This document shows positions 33,397 to 46,412 of a stretch of 64,000 nucleotides of DNA, piece after piece; position 1 is the stretch's first letter, and the number at the start of each line of letters is the position of its first letter. This DNA comes from Pegoplata infirma (taxonomy: Eukaryota > Arthropoda > Insecta > Diptera > Anthomyiidae): positions 73,707,337-73,771,336 of the forward strand of contig OY992540.1 in NCBI GenBank assembly GCA_963921195.1, written 5' to 3'. Made by a program: the position numbers and the translations under genes. Below the pieces are notes generated by a model, which made no database searches, was not told the origin of the DNA, and saw only the letters and a program-made list of their open reading frames with translations.

Positions 33397-34304
33397 CAGT
33401 GGGCGACAATACATTGGAAACTTTTTTATAGTAGATGCAATTTGTCAAAAACAAATGTGTTTTTTAAAAAAAAAATGTATGTAAGTAATTTATCAAGCTT
33501 TAATTTAAGCTTGATAACGTCCAGATTGAGTAAATAATAAATGTGCTACTAGGGTTGATCTGGAAAAAAAATTATTTACATATAAACATTTTTCAGAATA
33601 TTTTTTAAAAATATTTCCAAGTTGATTTTTTCCAAGTTCGAACATTAAAAATTTAAAAAAGGGTCCAATAGTTTTTACTCAGTGCTGAAATAATTTTTTC
33701 AACAACCCAAACAAACAGTGAAATTTTGTAAGTACAGTGAAAAAAACCACATTTTTTTACCTCCAATTCTTTTGAACACCAATTTTTTGTAATCAAAGAA
33801 AAATTTTAATTATTTCAATATTTCATTAATATACACTTAGATCTTCTAAAATTAATAAGCAACGACATATTTTCTTTGTTTACCAAAAAATGGTGGTCAA
33901 AAGAACTGGAGGTCAAAAAATGTGGATTTTTTCCACTGTACTTAAAAAATTTCACTGTTTGTTTGGGTTGTTGAAAAAATTATTTGAGCACTGAGTAAGA
34001 ACTATTGGACCTTGTTTTAAATTTTTAATGTTTGAACTTGGAAAAAATTGACTTGGAAATATTTTTAAAAAATGTTCGGAAAAATGTCTATAAATATTTT
34101 CATTTTCCAGATCGACCCTCGTGGCACATTTATTTTTTGTTCAATCTGAACGCTATCAAGCTTAAATTATAGCGAGATAAAGTACCTACATAAAATTTTT
34201 TGCGATAATTCTCGTTTGATAAAATTAACGTCAAGTATTGTAAACATTGTCTTTAACAAATTGCATCTACTTTAAAAAAGTTTTCAATGTATTGTCACCC
34301 ACTG
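33397..34304. mobile_element. TA-flanked foldback, ~908 bp
   Basis: Ends cagtgggcgacaatacattg and caatgtattgtcacccactg, bordered by TA on each side. The arms continue inward (gcaatttgtcaaaa, caagcttaaatta, gatctggaaa, gtccaatagttttt, acagtgaaaaa) and meet near 33850. Tc1/mariner-like ends and target. No transposase. Confidence 0.8.
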
Positions 34305-34745
34305 TATATGGGGCATTCTATGTCAAATCGGACACGTTGAATTTTTTTTTTTTTTAGATTTTAAGATTTTTTTAAGAAATTAAAAAAAAAAAAATTAAAG
34401 TACAAAAAAAATAAAAATTAAAAAAAATGGAATTTGGACAATTCTTGAAGAAGTAGTGAGTAAAAGAAGTTTGAGTAAAGGCGCAATCTACCAATTTTCA
34501 AAAATTCGATATCGTTTGAACGGGTCATCAAAAAAATGTGAAAATATACCACGAAGGGTACTAAAAACTGTAAAAAAATTGGAAAAATCTAAAAAAAAAT
34601 ATAAATTGTGTGAAACCTCTCTTCGGTTGAAACTGTGAGTCATTTTTCATTAAGCTTATGAACATTTTTCATTACTTTCACAAAGCTTTTTTATAGTGTG
34701 GTGACATAAATATTCATAAAAAAGTTTTCAAAATTTTTTACCCTT
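34305..34745. other. foldback-tip remnant and AT-rich DNA
   Basis: tatatggggcattctatgtc at 34305 resembles the tip of the 25356-26305 family. The remainder is A/T-rich with no supported gene. Confidence 0.4.
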
Positions 34746-34926
34746 TTTATATTCTCCAACCACAGTATGTGGGTATACTCACTTTGTCATTCCGTGTGTT
34801 ACGCATCGAAATATCGCTCCAGGACCCCATTAAAAAAGTTTGTTTATTATTGATCATTGATTGATTCTAAGACATTCTAGGGATGCCCGCCTGTCTGTCC
34901 ATCCGTCTGTCTGTGGAAGACACGAT
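34746..34926 (-). mobile_element. mini-me/DINE-like 3' part
   Basis: Reverse copy starting tatattctccaaccacagta, then tttgtcattccgtgtgttac, gcatcgaaatatcg, aggaccccatt and gcctgtctgtccatccgtc. The hairpin end was not found downstream. The following 1.5 kb may be an unfamiliar body. Confidence 0.75.
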
Positions 34927-36480
34927 ACAGTCGAAAATATAAGAGATATGAGGAGTTCCGGCTAAGACTTAAATTTTGAGGTAAAAAAGATGTGATTTTT
35001 GTTTTGATGGCACATCGATGAAAGTTGGAATAAATATTAGAAGCTATTTAAGAATAAGAAATTCGTTAGCGTCAATTAAATCGCGCAAGGGGGTCAAAAG
35101 TTATGGCGGTTTTAAGATTTAGCGGTTTTAAAAAATCTTAAAAATATTTTATATATTTTTTTTCTACACATTTGTTGCATGCGTTATTAAAACATGCCAG
35201 GATATATCATTTCTTCTAAAATATATGATATAAATTTAACCCTTTAATGACCAAACGATTTAAAAAATATATATCTAAGTACCTAAAATCGCGATTAATT
35301 CGCGGTAAAAGAAAAGTTTCACAATTTTTTATAACATATTTAGGCAATGCGCGTTGGTATTACTGAAAAAAAATCACGGAAAATCGTATCATTGTACCAG
35401 TGTTTAAAAAAATCGGTGATGCTTTTTTATAACAAGAAAATTTAATATGGTCCAAAAAATCTATAATCATCAAAATTTTTTATAACCGCCTCTGATTTTA
35501 TGATGACACATCAAGTGGGCTTTCATTTAAAAAAAATGTCATCCAATTTCGTGTAAAGCCTTGGATGTGCCAGATCAAAACAGGTTTAGATAAAATCATC
35601 GCGCTTTCCGCTCAGAATGGCTTAAAGTAAAAAGTCAAAAAGCAAATCAGTTCTACTCGTTAAGGCACGTCTTTTGGTGTATTAAAATGAACATGATGCA
35701 TTAATTGCCACTAAAAAAAAATTGGAAACAGATTTGCAAATTTCGCTCAATTTTCAAAAATGCCATAAAATTTTTGCAATTTATTTTTTATAAACCCGCC
35801 AGTGATTTTTTTATGTAAACTCCTAAAAAACTCGGTTTACGCAGGAGTCCACCAAATTTCGAATGAAACCGCGAATGTGCCTCGCGAAAAACTGGTATTT
35901 TAAAAAAAATACGTTTTTTCTCTCGAACTTTGATCTGCTGAAACTCCTTAACTATTCGTGGCACATTAACGGGATTAATTCAAAAATGTTAAGAATTACA
36001 ACAGCTACCAACTCTAGTTCAACTTTTTTCATTTTATAGAGGGGGCCGAAATCCCTGATCAAAAAACCTAGAAAATTTAAAAACTCTTAATTTTTGGTTT
36101 CAAAATTTAACGGCCTTATAACTTCTTACCAAGCGATGAAGCATCTATCAAACCAACATTAAAATAATCTCCTTTATGTACTGACTTTGTGTTATGCCGG
36201 AAAAGATTGAAATATAAGGAGAACTTAAAAAAAAAGCGAAAGATGGTAAAAACTATGGGTTATTTAAAGCCATTTTTATCGATTTTTTAACTTTAACCCT
36301 CTGTAACTATTACGGATAAAGTGGAGTAATCCTTAAACATTGCACACTGGTCGATCCCATTGGCCAAAAATAAAAAAATCAAAGTCAAAAGTTTGTCGCC
36401 AAATGTGTCATCTCTATTTCTAATAAAAATAAGGTTTTAAAATTTTGAGCTGTTTCTGTTTTATTTCAACTGTACTCTTT
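34927..36480. other. moderately AT-rich unassigned segment
   Basis: Higher complexity than most of the window, with phrases like ggtcaaaagttatggcggtt that also occur in mini-me bodies. No open frame above background and no second terminus were seen. It is possibly the interior of a longer element whose end is at 34746. Confidence 0.3.
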
Positions 36481-38260
36481 AAGAACAGCTTCAAAATAGA
36501 TGGCGAGTTAACAGTTAGTTTTTGCAGTGTGAAATTATGGAAAATTAGGTTCAACTTTCAATTAATTAAAACCATATAAAAAATTTTTTGTTGAAATAAA
36601 TCAAAACTAATATTGAATTAGAAGGTATTAACTAAATTTTAAAATAATTACAATGTGTTTAGCCTGTTCTGGAGTTTGTATAAAATTAATATCTTTCCAG
36701 TGTCAATGTTAGTGTTTGTTCGTCAATATATTGAAATTTCTAATAGAGTTTTAGTTGTGTTCCCCCCTGAAATCTCCAATCGGACTTTTTTTGATTTATT
36801 AGTTAATATTTCAAGATTCTAAAATTGGTAATATCAGCTGCATTCTTTTGCATGTCTTTGAGTTATCACCCACAGATCAAAACGGCCTCGTTGTTTTGGA
36901 TGTCAAACTTTGAATTCTTGTGTGGTGTTTTGTTAATTTGTGTTCGCGTTGCTCTGGTATTGTTATGCATGTAAGAAATGTGATTGTTTATTTTCTTTTT
37001 AGCGGACTTTTAATTTTATTTTTTCTTAATTTTATCCTTATTAAGGGTAGTTTAGACCAGCAGACTTGTAAAACGACCTGTCAATTTTTCTAGTACTTAG
37101 CGTGACAGTTTTTTGAAAAATTTTGATTTTTGTTGAAGTTATGCTAATGTAAACTGAAAAAATGGAAAATTTTACATTTTTTCATAAATTAATGAAAAAT
37201 ATTAGATCAAAATAATAAAATATGTGTACAAGAGGATTAATTAATCTACAAATAAAAAAAAATCATCAAAATCGGTTCAGTAGTTTTTGTTGTACAACTG
37301 CAGCCAATTTTATCTTTTAAAAAAACATACCACAACCCTGGCAATTCTCTTTGACCAAAATTTGAGTTATAAAAACTTCTTAAAATATAACGATTTTTGT
37401 CTTTCATATAAAAAAACAGAATTAAAAATTATTGCGTATTTATTTTTTTATAGCTGTTTAAAAATTGTTAATATTAAGGCTGTTTTTTAGTAACAACCCC
37501 CCTTAACCTTTTTTTAATTTTTTATTACATACTATTTCATATTTAATAATTCAATATTTTTTTTAAACTAATCTTGTAAAAAAGATATGAATTAAATGCG
37601 AATTAAAAACAAACTTTCGTTTTTCTTACGTGGGGTGAATGTGGGTGCTTGGGTACGGTAAGGGGTGGGGGTGGTTATGAGTCATCAACCACTCCCATTT
37701 TATCATTCAATAGTTCTGACATATTTAAAAAGCCGTGACCGAAGTTTTACGATGATACCTATACTTGAAGTATTTTTGGCCGCCATCTCCATAGAGCTCC
37801 GACCACTGTGCATTGCTCAGTGATGGTTGAAGGTCTTGTTTACACAACTACATTTACAGTTTTTCTAAATTCCAAAAACTGCCGGTTTTTTTTAAACATT
37901 TATTTCAGTTTCACTGAGTTGAAATTTAAAAAAGATTTTGTGATATGATGTTTATAAAATTCTATATGACTACATAAAAACTTTTTTACTCGGGAACCAA
38001 ACAAAAATTATTATTTTACACATTTTATTATATATTTGTTAAGCAAATGAAACATTTTATAGGCGGAAGGAGTTCTTAATCCTGCACTTGGACCCCAAGG
38101 ATCAGCAAATGTTTTTTATTTTTGCGGCCCGCCCCCTTTTGTGGGCGTGGAAAATTGCATTACTTAAGTGCAAAAAGCACAATAAGTGAATTTGTAAACA
38201 TAAACCGTGAGCGGGAAGTGACCTCCAATGACCGAAGCAAACTTCCCACAAAAAAAAAAC
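36481..38260. other. unassigned DNA with a G-rich patch
   Basis: Mostly AT-rich. 37628-37680 is G-rich (ggggtgaatgtgggtgcttg, ggtaaggggtgggggtggtt), and 37730-37840 and 38125-38150 are GC-richer. No exon or RNA gene is recognised. Confidence 0.3.
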
Positions 38261-39709
38261 GTTTCTAACACCTCGAAATATTGGTCTAGGACCCCATAAA
38301 GTATATATATTCATGATCCTCGATCGATTTGAAGACGATCTAGCGATGTCCTTCCGTCCGTCCATCTGTCTGTCTGTTAAAAACACGCTTACTTTTGAAA
38401 GACTTTACGGAGGCTCCTGAAGTTTGGCACATATGTTACGTATTTACCTGGTCAGGTTGGTATTGCAATCCAGCGAAATCGGTCCAGTGGTTCAAAAGTT
38501 ATGAGCAAAAGACTGAATTTCGGCAAGGGTTTTTCGTGAATTTACAAGATAAAAAACACGCTAACTTTCGAAGGGCAATTGGATGCTGACGCTTGGCATA
38601 TATATTTGTCGTTCCAGTGGTCCAAAAGTTATTAGAAAAACCGTGAATTTCAGATTCGTTTCACCTTAAATTCACGTGATGAAAACCCGTTAAACATGTT
38701 TTAAAAACATTGGTAATATGGAGTTCACACTACAGACTTTAAACATCTCATGAGTGTTTAAGCGCTAAACAATCAAAATTTGATTTGTTTCCCATACATT
38801 TGGTTGTTTAGCTAAACAATCAAATTCGACTTGTTTCCCTGTTGAACATTTCGCTAAACATTTCAAAAGCAGGGTTCGGTATATTTCCTTTTAATTTTTC
38901 TTTATTCTATGCCAAAAAAAAAAAGAGTTCATAGCAACAAGCTTCTGTACCGGTCCGCCATTTTTTTAGCAAAACATTTGAAAATTGAGAAATTATAAAT
39001 ATTTAAAAAACTAATAAAAACACTGAAAAATCAGAAAAAAGTGTGTGTTTTATTTATAATAATATTGGAAAAGCTGCACTTAAAGTGAATTTTGCCTTCC
39101 ATCGAAGTATAAATATGCAAACAGCTTCGGACAGGTCCGGTACAAAAAACAGAAAAATCTTCCTATTTACTTGGGATGAGTCAATAAAAAGGTGTTCCGT
39201 GTAGTGCTGTTAGGTTAACGTTATCAAAAAATTATATATCTTGTCTTCCGCCAAAGTTTAAAAGGTTTTTAGAAATATTTTTGCAATTTTTTTCAGAATT
39301 AGGATATGTGCGTTTGTTTACAAACGTTAAACACTCAGCGTTAAACGAGCAAAATGTAGTGTGAACGATTTTGTTTACTTTTTTAAACAAGTGGCTTAAA
39401 CGAGTACAAATTCTCTAGTGTGAACTCCGTATAAGTCACAAAAATATTTTACAACGTATTTTTGTCACTCAAAAATATTTTACACTAAAAAAAATACACT
39501 CGAAAAAAATTTTCCACCCAAAAAATATTTAGTAAATTTTTTTTTTTTTTTTTCAAAAATTACTTAAAACGAAGTTTTTTTACACAAAATAAAATATTTC
39601 TAATCCAAAATTATATTTTTCACGTTAGAAAATTTGCTATCACTTAAAAAGGGCATTGTGGAGGGTATTCAGATATTCGGCCAAGTCGAATTTAACTTTC
39701 TACTTGTCA
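38261..39709 (-). mobile_element. mini-me/DINE-like element with nested MITE
   Basis: On the plus strand: ctaacacctcgaaatattgg, ggaccccataaag, (TA)n, a ccttccgtccgtccatctg tract (~38350), two ttcaaaagttatgagc-type motifs, then after the insertion ctcaaaaatatttt blocks, tgtggagggtattc and the hairpin attcggccaagtcgaat. The gag-ggtata end is missing on the left. It is the closest relative of 5559-6586. Confidence 0.8.
38719..39429. mobile_element. MITE with GGAGTTCACACTA ends
   Basis: Left end tggagttcacactac, right end tagtgtgaactccg, with TA on each side (38717-38718, 39430-39431). It lies within the mini-me copy. Inside, gctaaacaatcaaa-type phrases repeat and a second cgttcacactac is present near the right end (inverted). 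Exact ends could differ by 1-2 bases. Confidence 0.7.
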
Positions 39710-39716
39710 TTTTTTA

Positions 39717-39768
39717 CTTGTAGGGTATCAAAGATTTGGCACAGCCATATTTAAAACTCTTACTTGGT
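39717..39768 (+). mobile_element. second mini-me/DINE-like hairpin end
   Basis: Directly after the previous element a second terminal piece reads acttgtagggtatcaaagat, ttggcacagcc and aactcttacttgg. It looks like a decayed reverse end abutting the first. Confidence 0.45.
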
Positions 39769-39811
39769 TAACACCAAATTTGGTATTCAAAAAAGTTTTT
39801 TTATAACAACC

Positions 39812-39975
39812 CTGAAGAAAAACTGATAGGTCAATGATAGGTCCCGTGACCTATCACCTGAACCAAAAACACCTATCACCAAGTCGACACCTTTTATATA
39901 AAAATACCTATCACTTATGTTAGGGAATGTTTCAGCCTCGGATATATCGCTAGGTTACATGTCACTGGACAACCC
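39812..39975. repeat. GATAGGT repeat family, copy 1
   Basis: Contains gataggtcccgtgacctatc, aacacctatcaccaagtcga, aaaatacctatcacttatgt and tagggaatg. The copy at 57275-57416 is the inverted counterpart. The tgataggt/acctatca phrases are palindromic. Confidence 0.65.
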
Positions 39976-40405
39976 GTCTCGGTTGTTCCCACCTTTAGGA
40001 ACATAGAAATTTTGTAAAAAAAAAACATTTTTAGTAAATTTTTTTAATACAAAACGCCAAAAAAAAATTGACCAACATTTTTGTGGACTTTCAAAAATTT
40101 TCGATTTTCAAACCTAGAAAATTTTTTTGCTTTAAAATACTTGTTAAAAAAAAATTAAATCCGGGACTTTTCAAAAAAAGTTACGGGACTTGAAATTTTT
40201 TTCGAAATTTATGAATTTTTTTTTGTAAAATAATTTTTGATGAAATTTTTTTCTACAAAACGCAAAAAAATGTTTATGGGAAATTTTTAAATTTTGTTCG
40301 GGACTTACAATTAGTAAATATTTGAAAATTTGGTTTTGTCCTATTGTCTCCATTCACGTGATAGGCATTTTAGTGATATGTCCCATTTTTACCAGTCACG
40401 TGATA

Positions 40406-40858
40406 TACTCAGAAAATTATGTTAGTAAAATCCACTGAAAATACACTAAATAATTAATTTATAAGTTGTTGACACCAAGTCAACTACTTTTTCAGTTAAC
40501 AAAAAACAACTGACTTATGTAGTAAAAACAACTTACATTTGTAGTCAAAACAACTAACATATGTGGCAAAAATAAAATAGTCAATATATATTTACAAAAA
40601 AAAACTTGTAAAAGAAATTTATTTTTTTTTTAACTTAGAAAATTTCTCAGAGATACAAAAATAAAATTAACTACTTTAAATAACTGCTACAACATTACAG
40701 TACTTTTATGTTAGTTGTTCAAAAAACTTAAAATAACTAACAAAAATAGTTGTTTGAAATTTTTCATACAAAAACAATTGACTTTGTAGTTGAGAACAAC
40801 TTCTACTGTTAAATATACGAACAACTAACATGTAGTAACTTACATAATTTTCTTAGTG
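40406..40858. mobile_element. TA-flanked MITE, copy 2
   Basis: Ends tactcagaaaattatgttag and acttacataattttcttagtg, with TA on both sides. The interior matches 22183-22742 (aacaactgacttatgtagt, caactaacat) but is ~100 bp shorter. Confidence 0.75.
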
Positions 40859-40904
40859 TATGTGATTTCGGATGGAGAGACATGCTTTTCCTGCATGGAA
40901 TTTA

Positions 40905-40975
40905 TGTAACATTGTGGAGGGTATCAATATTTTTGTTTAGGCAGAATTTAATTTTTTCACGTGTTTACAATTAAA
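40905..40975 (-). mobile_element. mini-me/DINE-like terminal fragment
   Basis: attgtggagggtatcaatat followed by a degraded hairpin end (aggcagaatttaattttttc) and acgtgttt. No body. Confidence 0.5.
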
Positions 40976-42150
40976 GTCTCGAATTAAGTTCGAGATCTTA
41001 CCGTAAGAACGCTAAAAAAATAACAAGAAATACACCGACCGGAAAATCTGAAGCACAACCGTTAGTATCATTGCACCTTAAAAACTCAAGAACCGATTTG
41101 CGGTGAGCTCTTCTATAATCTCATAAGTTGTAGTTCTGGAAATATCGAGAATACAACGAAAGCCATGAATCTTAGAGACCAACAGTAAATGCCGATATTT
41201 CCGGAAATACTAAGAAATGGTAATTGGGGAGCTTTTCTAACAAAAACAAATAAGAAAAGTTCCTATGAATTAAAAAATTACAGGTGTGGACAAGTCATAA
41301 TCTCCTTTCCTTTGTTTCCAAAGTATTGTCATCCATAACTATAAAAATTACTTAAAATGTTAATGATGATAATCTTATTTTAATACATACAGGTTTAGGA
41401 ATAAACAAAATATTCAAATGACTTTTTTTTGCCTCTAAAACTAGTAGCTGTCTGACTACCTAAGCACGCGTCTAACGAACGCGCCAAAAACTAAACAGAT
41501 TTTCAAATATGAAAAGAAAAATATTTAAGCTGAAAATTCGTTTATTAGAAAATATTATCGAAAACAAAGAAACCTGTAATCAGGATAACCTTTTTTCTTC
41601 TTCTTTTTGTTTGGTATTCATCCAACAAGACAATCAGTTTAACTCTTTGTAAATAGAAAAAGAAAGAAAAAAATCAAATATAAAACATATTTTTGTCACC
41701 ATTTAAGGTTAGTCTGCTTATCAAATCATCTATCCATCCATGCGTTTGTCCAACCATCAAAACGTCCGTATGTCCGTCCGACAGTCTTTCTATTCTGTCT
41801 ATTGTCTAAATGTGTGTATTATACCTATAGAGTTTTGAAAACCATAGAAAAACCTTTAAAACATTTTTAAGATAATGATAAGGAATTGTTTAGAAATGTA
41901 TAATTTTTGGTTATTGTTTGTGACCCAATTATAAAAAAAAATAAAACAAAAATTCATGCTGACTGACTATTTAATGTAGGTGACATTTCATGATGTTCAT
42001 ATCACATTTTTATTTTTGTATTTTTTGTTACTGACCTATAGCAACAACATCTCTTCCATGTGTGACGTTGCATAAAGAAATTGTCTGTAGAATTTCGTCG
42101 TTTACCTGCTTAGAATTTTAAAATTTTTTTTGGTTCTATGAGTTTTTCTC
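40976..42150. other. unassigned DNA
   Basis: A comparatively complex stretch at 41035-41235, then AT-rich sequence. At ~41735-41805, ccatccatgcgtttgtccaa and gtccgtatgtccgtccgac recall the mini-me microsatellite, without its flanks. No gene. Confidence 0.3.
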
Positions 42151-42968
42151 TTATTATACCCTACACCACTTTGTGGTACAGGGCATAATGAGTTTGTGCT
42201 GATGTTTGTAACTATCCGAAATATTGGTGCTAGACCAACCCTCAGGTATACCAATCGAATCAAAATCGCTTTTTGGGACGATTTAGCGATGTCTGTCTGT
42301 CCGTCTGTCCATGTAAATGTCTGCACGATACAGGACGCACTACTCAACCGATTTGGCTGAAGTTTTAAAATTAACCTTATTTTGGCCCAAGACAGAAGCC
42401 TATTGAATTTGGAAAATATCGGTTCATGTTTAGACCTAGCCCCCATACAAACGTCCCTTTTAATTTGGCACATATGAATCTAATAACCGTATAGCTATCC
42501 TTTTCAAATTTGGCAAGTAATCGTATTTTGTATACACAAACAATTTCTCCAAATATTAGGGGGATCGGACCAGTTCTTCTTGTAGTCTCCATTCAAACCA
42601 CCCTGCCGAAATTCACTTAAATCTCTTAATATTTATAAAAAATTTAAAATATTTTATTAAAATTTTGTTTGTAGTCGTTCAACGTAAACTTGGTTACCTA
42701 ATCGAATCTGAATATAATTAGATCAGTTTTGAACTTAGTCTCCCATATCAAAACTTCGCCCGATATTCTGTTAAATCGGTCTATTGGCAACAAAAAAAAA
42801 CAATTCCACTTAAAATATGTTTGTGCGTGTTTTCTACATTAATTAAGGATCTAACGAAAGATAGATCCAATCGATCCATGCTTGGACTTCAGAGCCATTT
42901 TCCGGAATACACTGGTGTAGGGTATTATATGGTCGGTCTAAACCGACTATAATTTTCTTGCTTGTTAA
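42151..42968. mobile_element. mini-me-like element, TATACCCTACACC subfamily
   Basis: Left end ttataccctacaccactttg with gtggtacagggcataat. Right end ggtgtagggtattatatggt followed by gaccgactataattttcttg. A gtctgtctgtccgtctgtcc tract lies at ~42293, followed by aaccgatttggctgaagttt. The subterminal taccctacacc/ggtgtagggta inverses and (GTCY)n put it near the mini-me group but in a separate subfamily. The sequence matches the 3' half of the chimera at 1681-1968. Confidence 0.75.
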
Positions 42969-43321
42969 ATTTTGTTTTGAGATAAAATTTCAATGTGTAT
43001 GTCTGGCACACACATGCATAATATCAAAATACTACCTGTTAAAATTGTTAGACAAGAAAAAGTGTCCTTTTGAGGTGATTTCAAAAATCACTCAAAATTG
43101 TGTGGAATGAAATGGTTTTTGAGTGGATAAGGATATTGTTTATACACTTAAAGAAATAATTGATATTTGTATCTTTCTTTGAAAACATTAACAACATTTG
43201 CGTGCCCATTGTAAAAATAACACTGTATAACAATTTCAAACTTTTTTTTCCAATAATGCGACGTTCTGGCGATTGATTCTGGAAGAAGAGACAAAAAAGT
43301 TAACTTGTGTCAACACTACAC

Positions 43322-43862
43322 TACAAAAAATCGTTGTCAAATTACTAGGAAAAGTGTCGTAATCCCATTTTACCAATATTTGACAGTTTTTATTGTTTTT
43401 TAAAAAACAAATTTGGATAGAAATTTATTTTTTTTTGTAATTTTACAATTTTTTTTTGTAATTTTACAAACTTCCAAGATAATTTTACAAAAAAAATTCT
43501 AGTACATTCACGAGAATTCCTTGTGATTTTAATTGCGCCAAAAAACTGTAAATTTACAATTTTATTGATAAAAATCTTGTAAAATGACAAAATTATTGGT
43601 AAAAAGCTTGTAAAATTACTAGGAATTCTCGTAAAATAGGAGGTAGCAAAAAATCTAGTAAAATTACGAAACCTCCTTGTAAATTTTATCGTGTCAAAAA
43701 ATTTGTAAATTTACAATTTTATTGGTAAAAAACTTGTAAAATTACAAAATTATTGGTAAAAAGCTTGTAAAATTACTAGAAATTTTTGTTAAATAGGAGG
43801 TAGCAAACAAAAAAAAATTAAAAGTTTTTCCTGTAATTCTACAAGGTTTTATTTTTGAGTGT
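43322..43862. mobile_element. TACAA-family repeat (copy 3, uninterrupted)
   Basis: Starts ctacaaaaaatcgttgtc, then aaattactaggaaaagtgtc and gtaatcccattttacc, then two near-repeats of ttgtaaaattactag with gtaaaataggaggtagc, and ends ctacaaggttttatttttga with gtgtttg. It holds the empty target sites of the insertions at 9659 and 22183. Confidence 0.7.
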
Positions 43863-44995
43863 TTGACAGATCACATCGAAATTTTATTTTAAGGGTGGTC
43901 AAAAATTCCCTCTTTGACCTATTCTTGCTGCACATCGGTACGCAAAACTACACAGAAAAAAGGAATTTGCTAATTTCTAGACTTGTGCTTAATCGTTCAA
44001 TTGAGTGAGCTCGCATTTTCGTCAATTTTAGATAAATGACCTAGTTCGTTCATCTAGTTCAATAGGTCATTTGTTGGTTTCGTTGATCATGTCTGCTGTT
44101 CGTTCATCTAGTTCAATGGTTCAATTTTTGTTTTCGTTCAACAGTTCATAAACGAATAATGTTGTTTTTCGTTTACAAACACAAAGATTTTAATAAAAAC
44201 ATTAAGAATGGTTTTAGTAGTCTACATGTAAAATAGACGATATTTCTAAAAAAATAAGAAATTATGATTACTTAAATATTGCTATAAAAAATCGGAATTG
44301 GAACATTTAGGTCATCACAGTTTAATATCGGTAGTCACAACTGAATTCGGTTTTTGTTATAGTTGAGGCAAAAAATTTGGATTCAACAGCCGTATATAGT
44401 AGCAGCAACCGAATTTTGAGTTGACACAACTAAGTATTTTTTTTTTTGACATCATTGAAAGACAATCGGTACCCTAAGGGTTAAAGCGACTGACCAAATA
44501 AGTTCTGCATTGCATAAAAACAATGTTTAAGCTTTACCATCGACTCATTTTTAAGTCGCTATCACATCAGGTTCATCCGCTATTGGTTGTCAAAAACGGC
44601 GAATTTTTTGAACATTGACCTCAATTTTCTGATTGAAAAGTTTGGAGACGATATTTGTGACCACTAGAAAATTGCAATTAACTTTTTGAGGTCCCAGTCG
44701 TATCAAGTTTTTTTTTAATGTTCAGTAGCGTAATTTTTCTACAGAGAGAAGTTTAAACATTATGGCGAAATCAGATTCTATTTTTAGCATTTTCAATTCT
44801 ATCAACTCTTTTGTCTCTTTATAAATTTTCGCAAACGTTACCAACATTATCTGAAATTGTAGACACAATGAAGGGATTTTCATTTATTTTGGGAAATTTG
44901 CCTAAATGGCGATATGGTTTGTCACTATTAATTGTTTTTTCTGTTAGTACAGAGTACGCGTTATCTTTGGAAAAATTCTCAGAATCTAAGAATTT
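43863..44995. other. unassigned DNA with a short direct repeat
   Basis: gttcgttcatctagttcaat occurs near 44046 and 44098 (period ~52 bp). A cacagaaaaaagg edge lies at ~43951. No exon supported. Confidence 0.35.
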
Positions 44996-45180
44996 TTATA
45001 CGAATAATGGTTAAAAATCTAAGATTTTTTCGAAAAAATTTCTCAAAATCTGAGACTTTTGCTATCTAAACTTTTTTTATTTAAAAAAAATGTCACATGG
45101 ACTGAGACTTTTTCTATAGAAAAATTTCTCAGAATGGGAAATTTTTTTTACAGAAAAAATGTTTAAGAAAATTTTTTCAA
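44996..45180. repeat. CTGAGA minisatellite, small block
   Basis: Units such as tctcaaaatctgagactttt, and ctatagaaaaatttctcag. Same family as 19250-21390 and 55105-55690. Confidence 0.65.
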
Positions 45181-45375
45181 AAGATGAAACTTTTTGTAAA
45201 AAAAAATAATTTTTCCATACAAACCAAAAAAATTTTTTTTTACTTTTAATTTTTCATGACAAAAAATTTGATTTTGGTGGGATATTGCTTTTAGCTCTAA
45301 AACATTTTTGGAAAAAAAATTAGAGCCGTTATGGTCCTAAAACATTTTTGAAAAAAAAAAAAATTAGAGCCGTTG

Positions 45376-46412
45376 CACAGTGGGGAAAAATTTACTTTTT
45401 TTGTCCGATTTTGCCTACAGGTCGCAATTCTTAACCGATTTTAGTTTTTTTTTCTTTTGAAATTTAGCTAATAAAATTCCTCATCGGTCTGTCATAATGG
45501 ATTTTTAAAAATAGTTTTTGTTTTATTTGAATATTTTTTTAAAGTTCAGAAAATATTATTGTTTTTAGAATTTTTGCTCTAATAAATGTAATAGGCAGGG
45601 GACGAATAAGCTGTATGGACAAAATTAAAGGTATTTGAACCCCTTATAAATGAAATTAATAACATTTATTAATTTATTATTATTTTGGTTTTTATAAACA
45701 TATGAAAACTTATAAATGTTCCCTTTTAAGTACCTATATCATTTTAAATATTGTACCAATTTCAATGAAATTTTTTTTAGATTAAAGCTTATCATTTTCT
45801 TAACCATTATTGGTTAAAAAAGTATTTTTGCAAAATTGTTTAACTCTTTTTTCGAATTTACAACGTAACAACTTTTTTTTTTTAAACAGACTAAAAAGTA
45901 ATTTTAAAATTCCAAAAATCATAAGGTAAAATTTTAGCAAAAAATTTAATATTTTTTTTTTAAATTTTGTATACCAATTATGACTAAGCAAAACATAAGC
46001 TTAAATCTAAAAAAGATTTCATTGAAATTGGCACATTATTTTTAAAGATATAGGCTTTTAAAAGTGAAAATTCTTGAATTTTTGTCTGGTTATAAAAACC
46101 AAAATAATAATATATCTTCAAATACTAATCACGTCGTTGATAAGGGGTTCCAATACCTTTAATTTAGTCTATAAAGCATATTCGTCCCATTCCTAATACA
46201 TTTTTTATTGCTAAAATACTGAAAAAATTAAAATTTTCTGAACTTTAGGAAAATATAAAAAGTATTCCGAATTTTTTTTTTCAAAAATCCACCATGACAG
46301 ATCGATGCGGAATTTTATCAGCTAAAATACAAAAAAATAAAAACCAAAATCGGTTAAGAATTGCGACCTGTAGGCAAAATTGGACAAAAAAAGTCCATTT
46401 ATCCCCACTGTG
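45376..46412. mobile_element. Transib-like foldback, 1037 bp
   Basis: Ends cacagtggggaaaaattta and tttatccccactgtg. A 5-bp flank cgttg (45371-45375) and cggtg (46413-46417) is a near-perfect target duplication. The other palindrome arm preserves the empty site (at 49827-49850 the reverse reads agccgttggggtcc). CAC-type ends with a GC-rich 5-bp duplication match the Transib superfamily. The two halves are inverted copies (gtccgattttgcctacaggt, ctgtcataatgga) meeting near 45895. No transposase. Confidence 0.75.

Noticed and set aside
42102..42592. Overlapping minus-strand reading frames of 70-120 codons
   Set aside because: They lie wholly within the mini-me-like element at 42151-42968 and have no recognisable domain.
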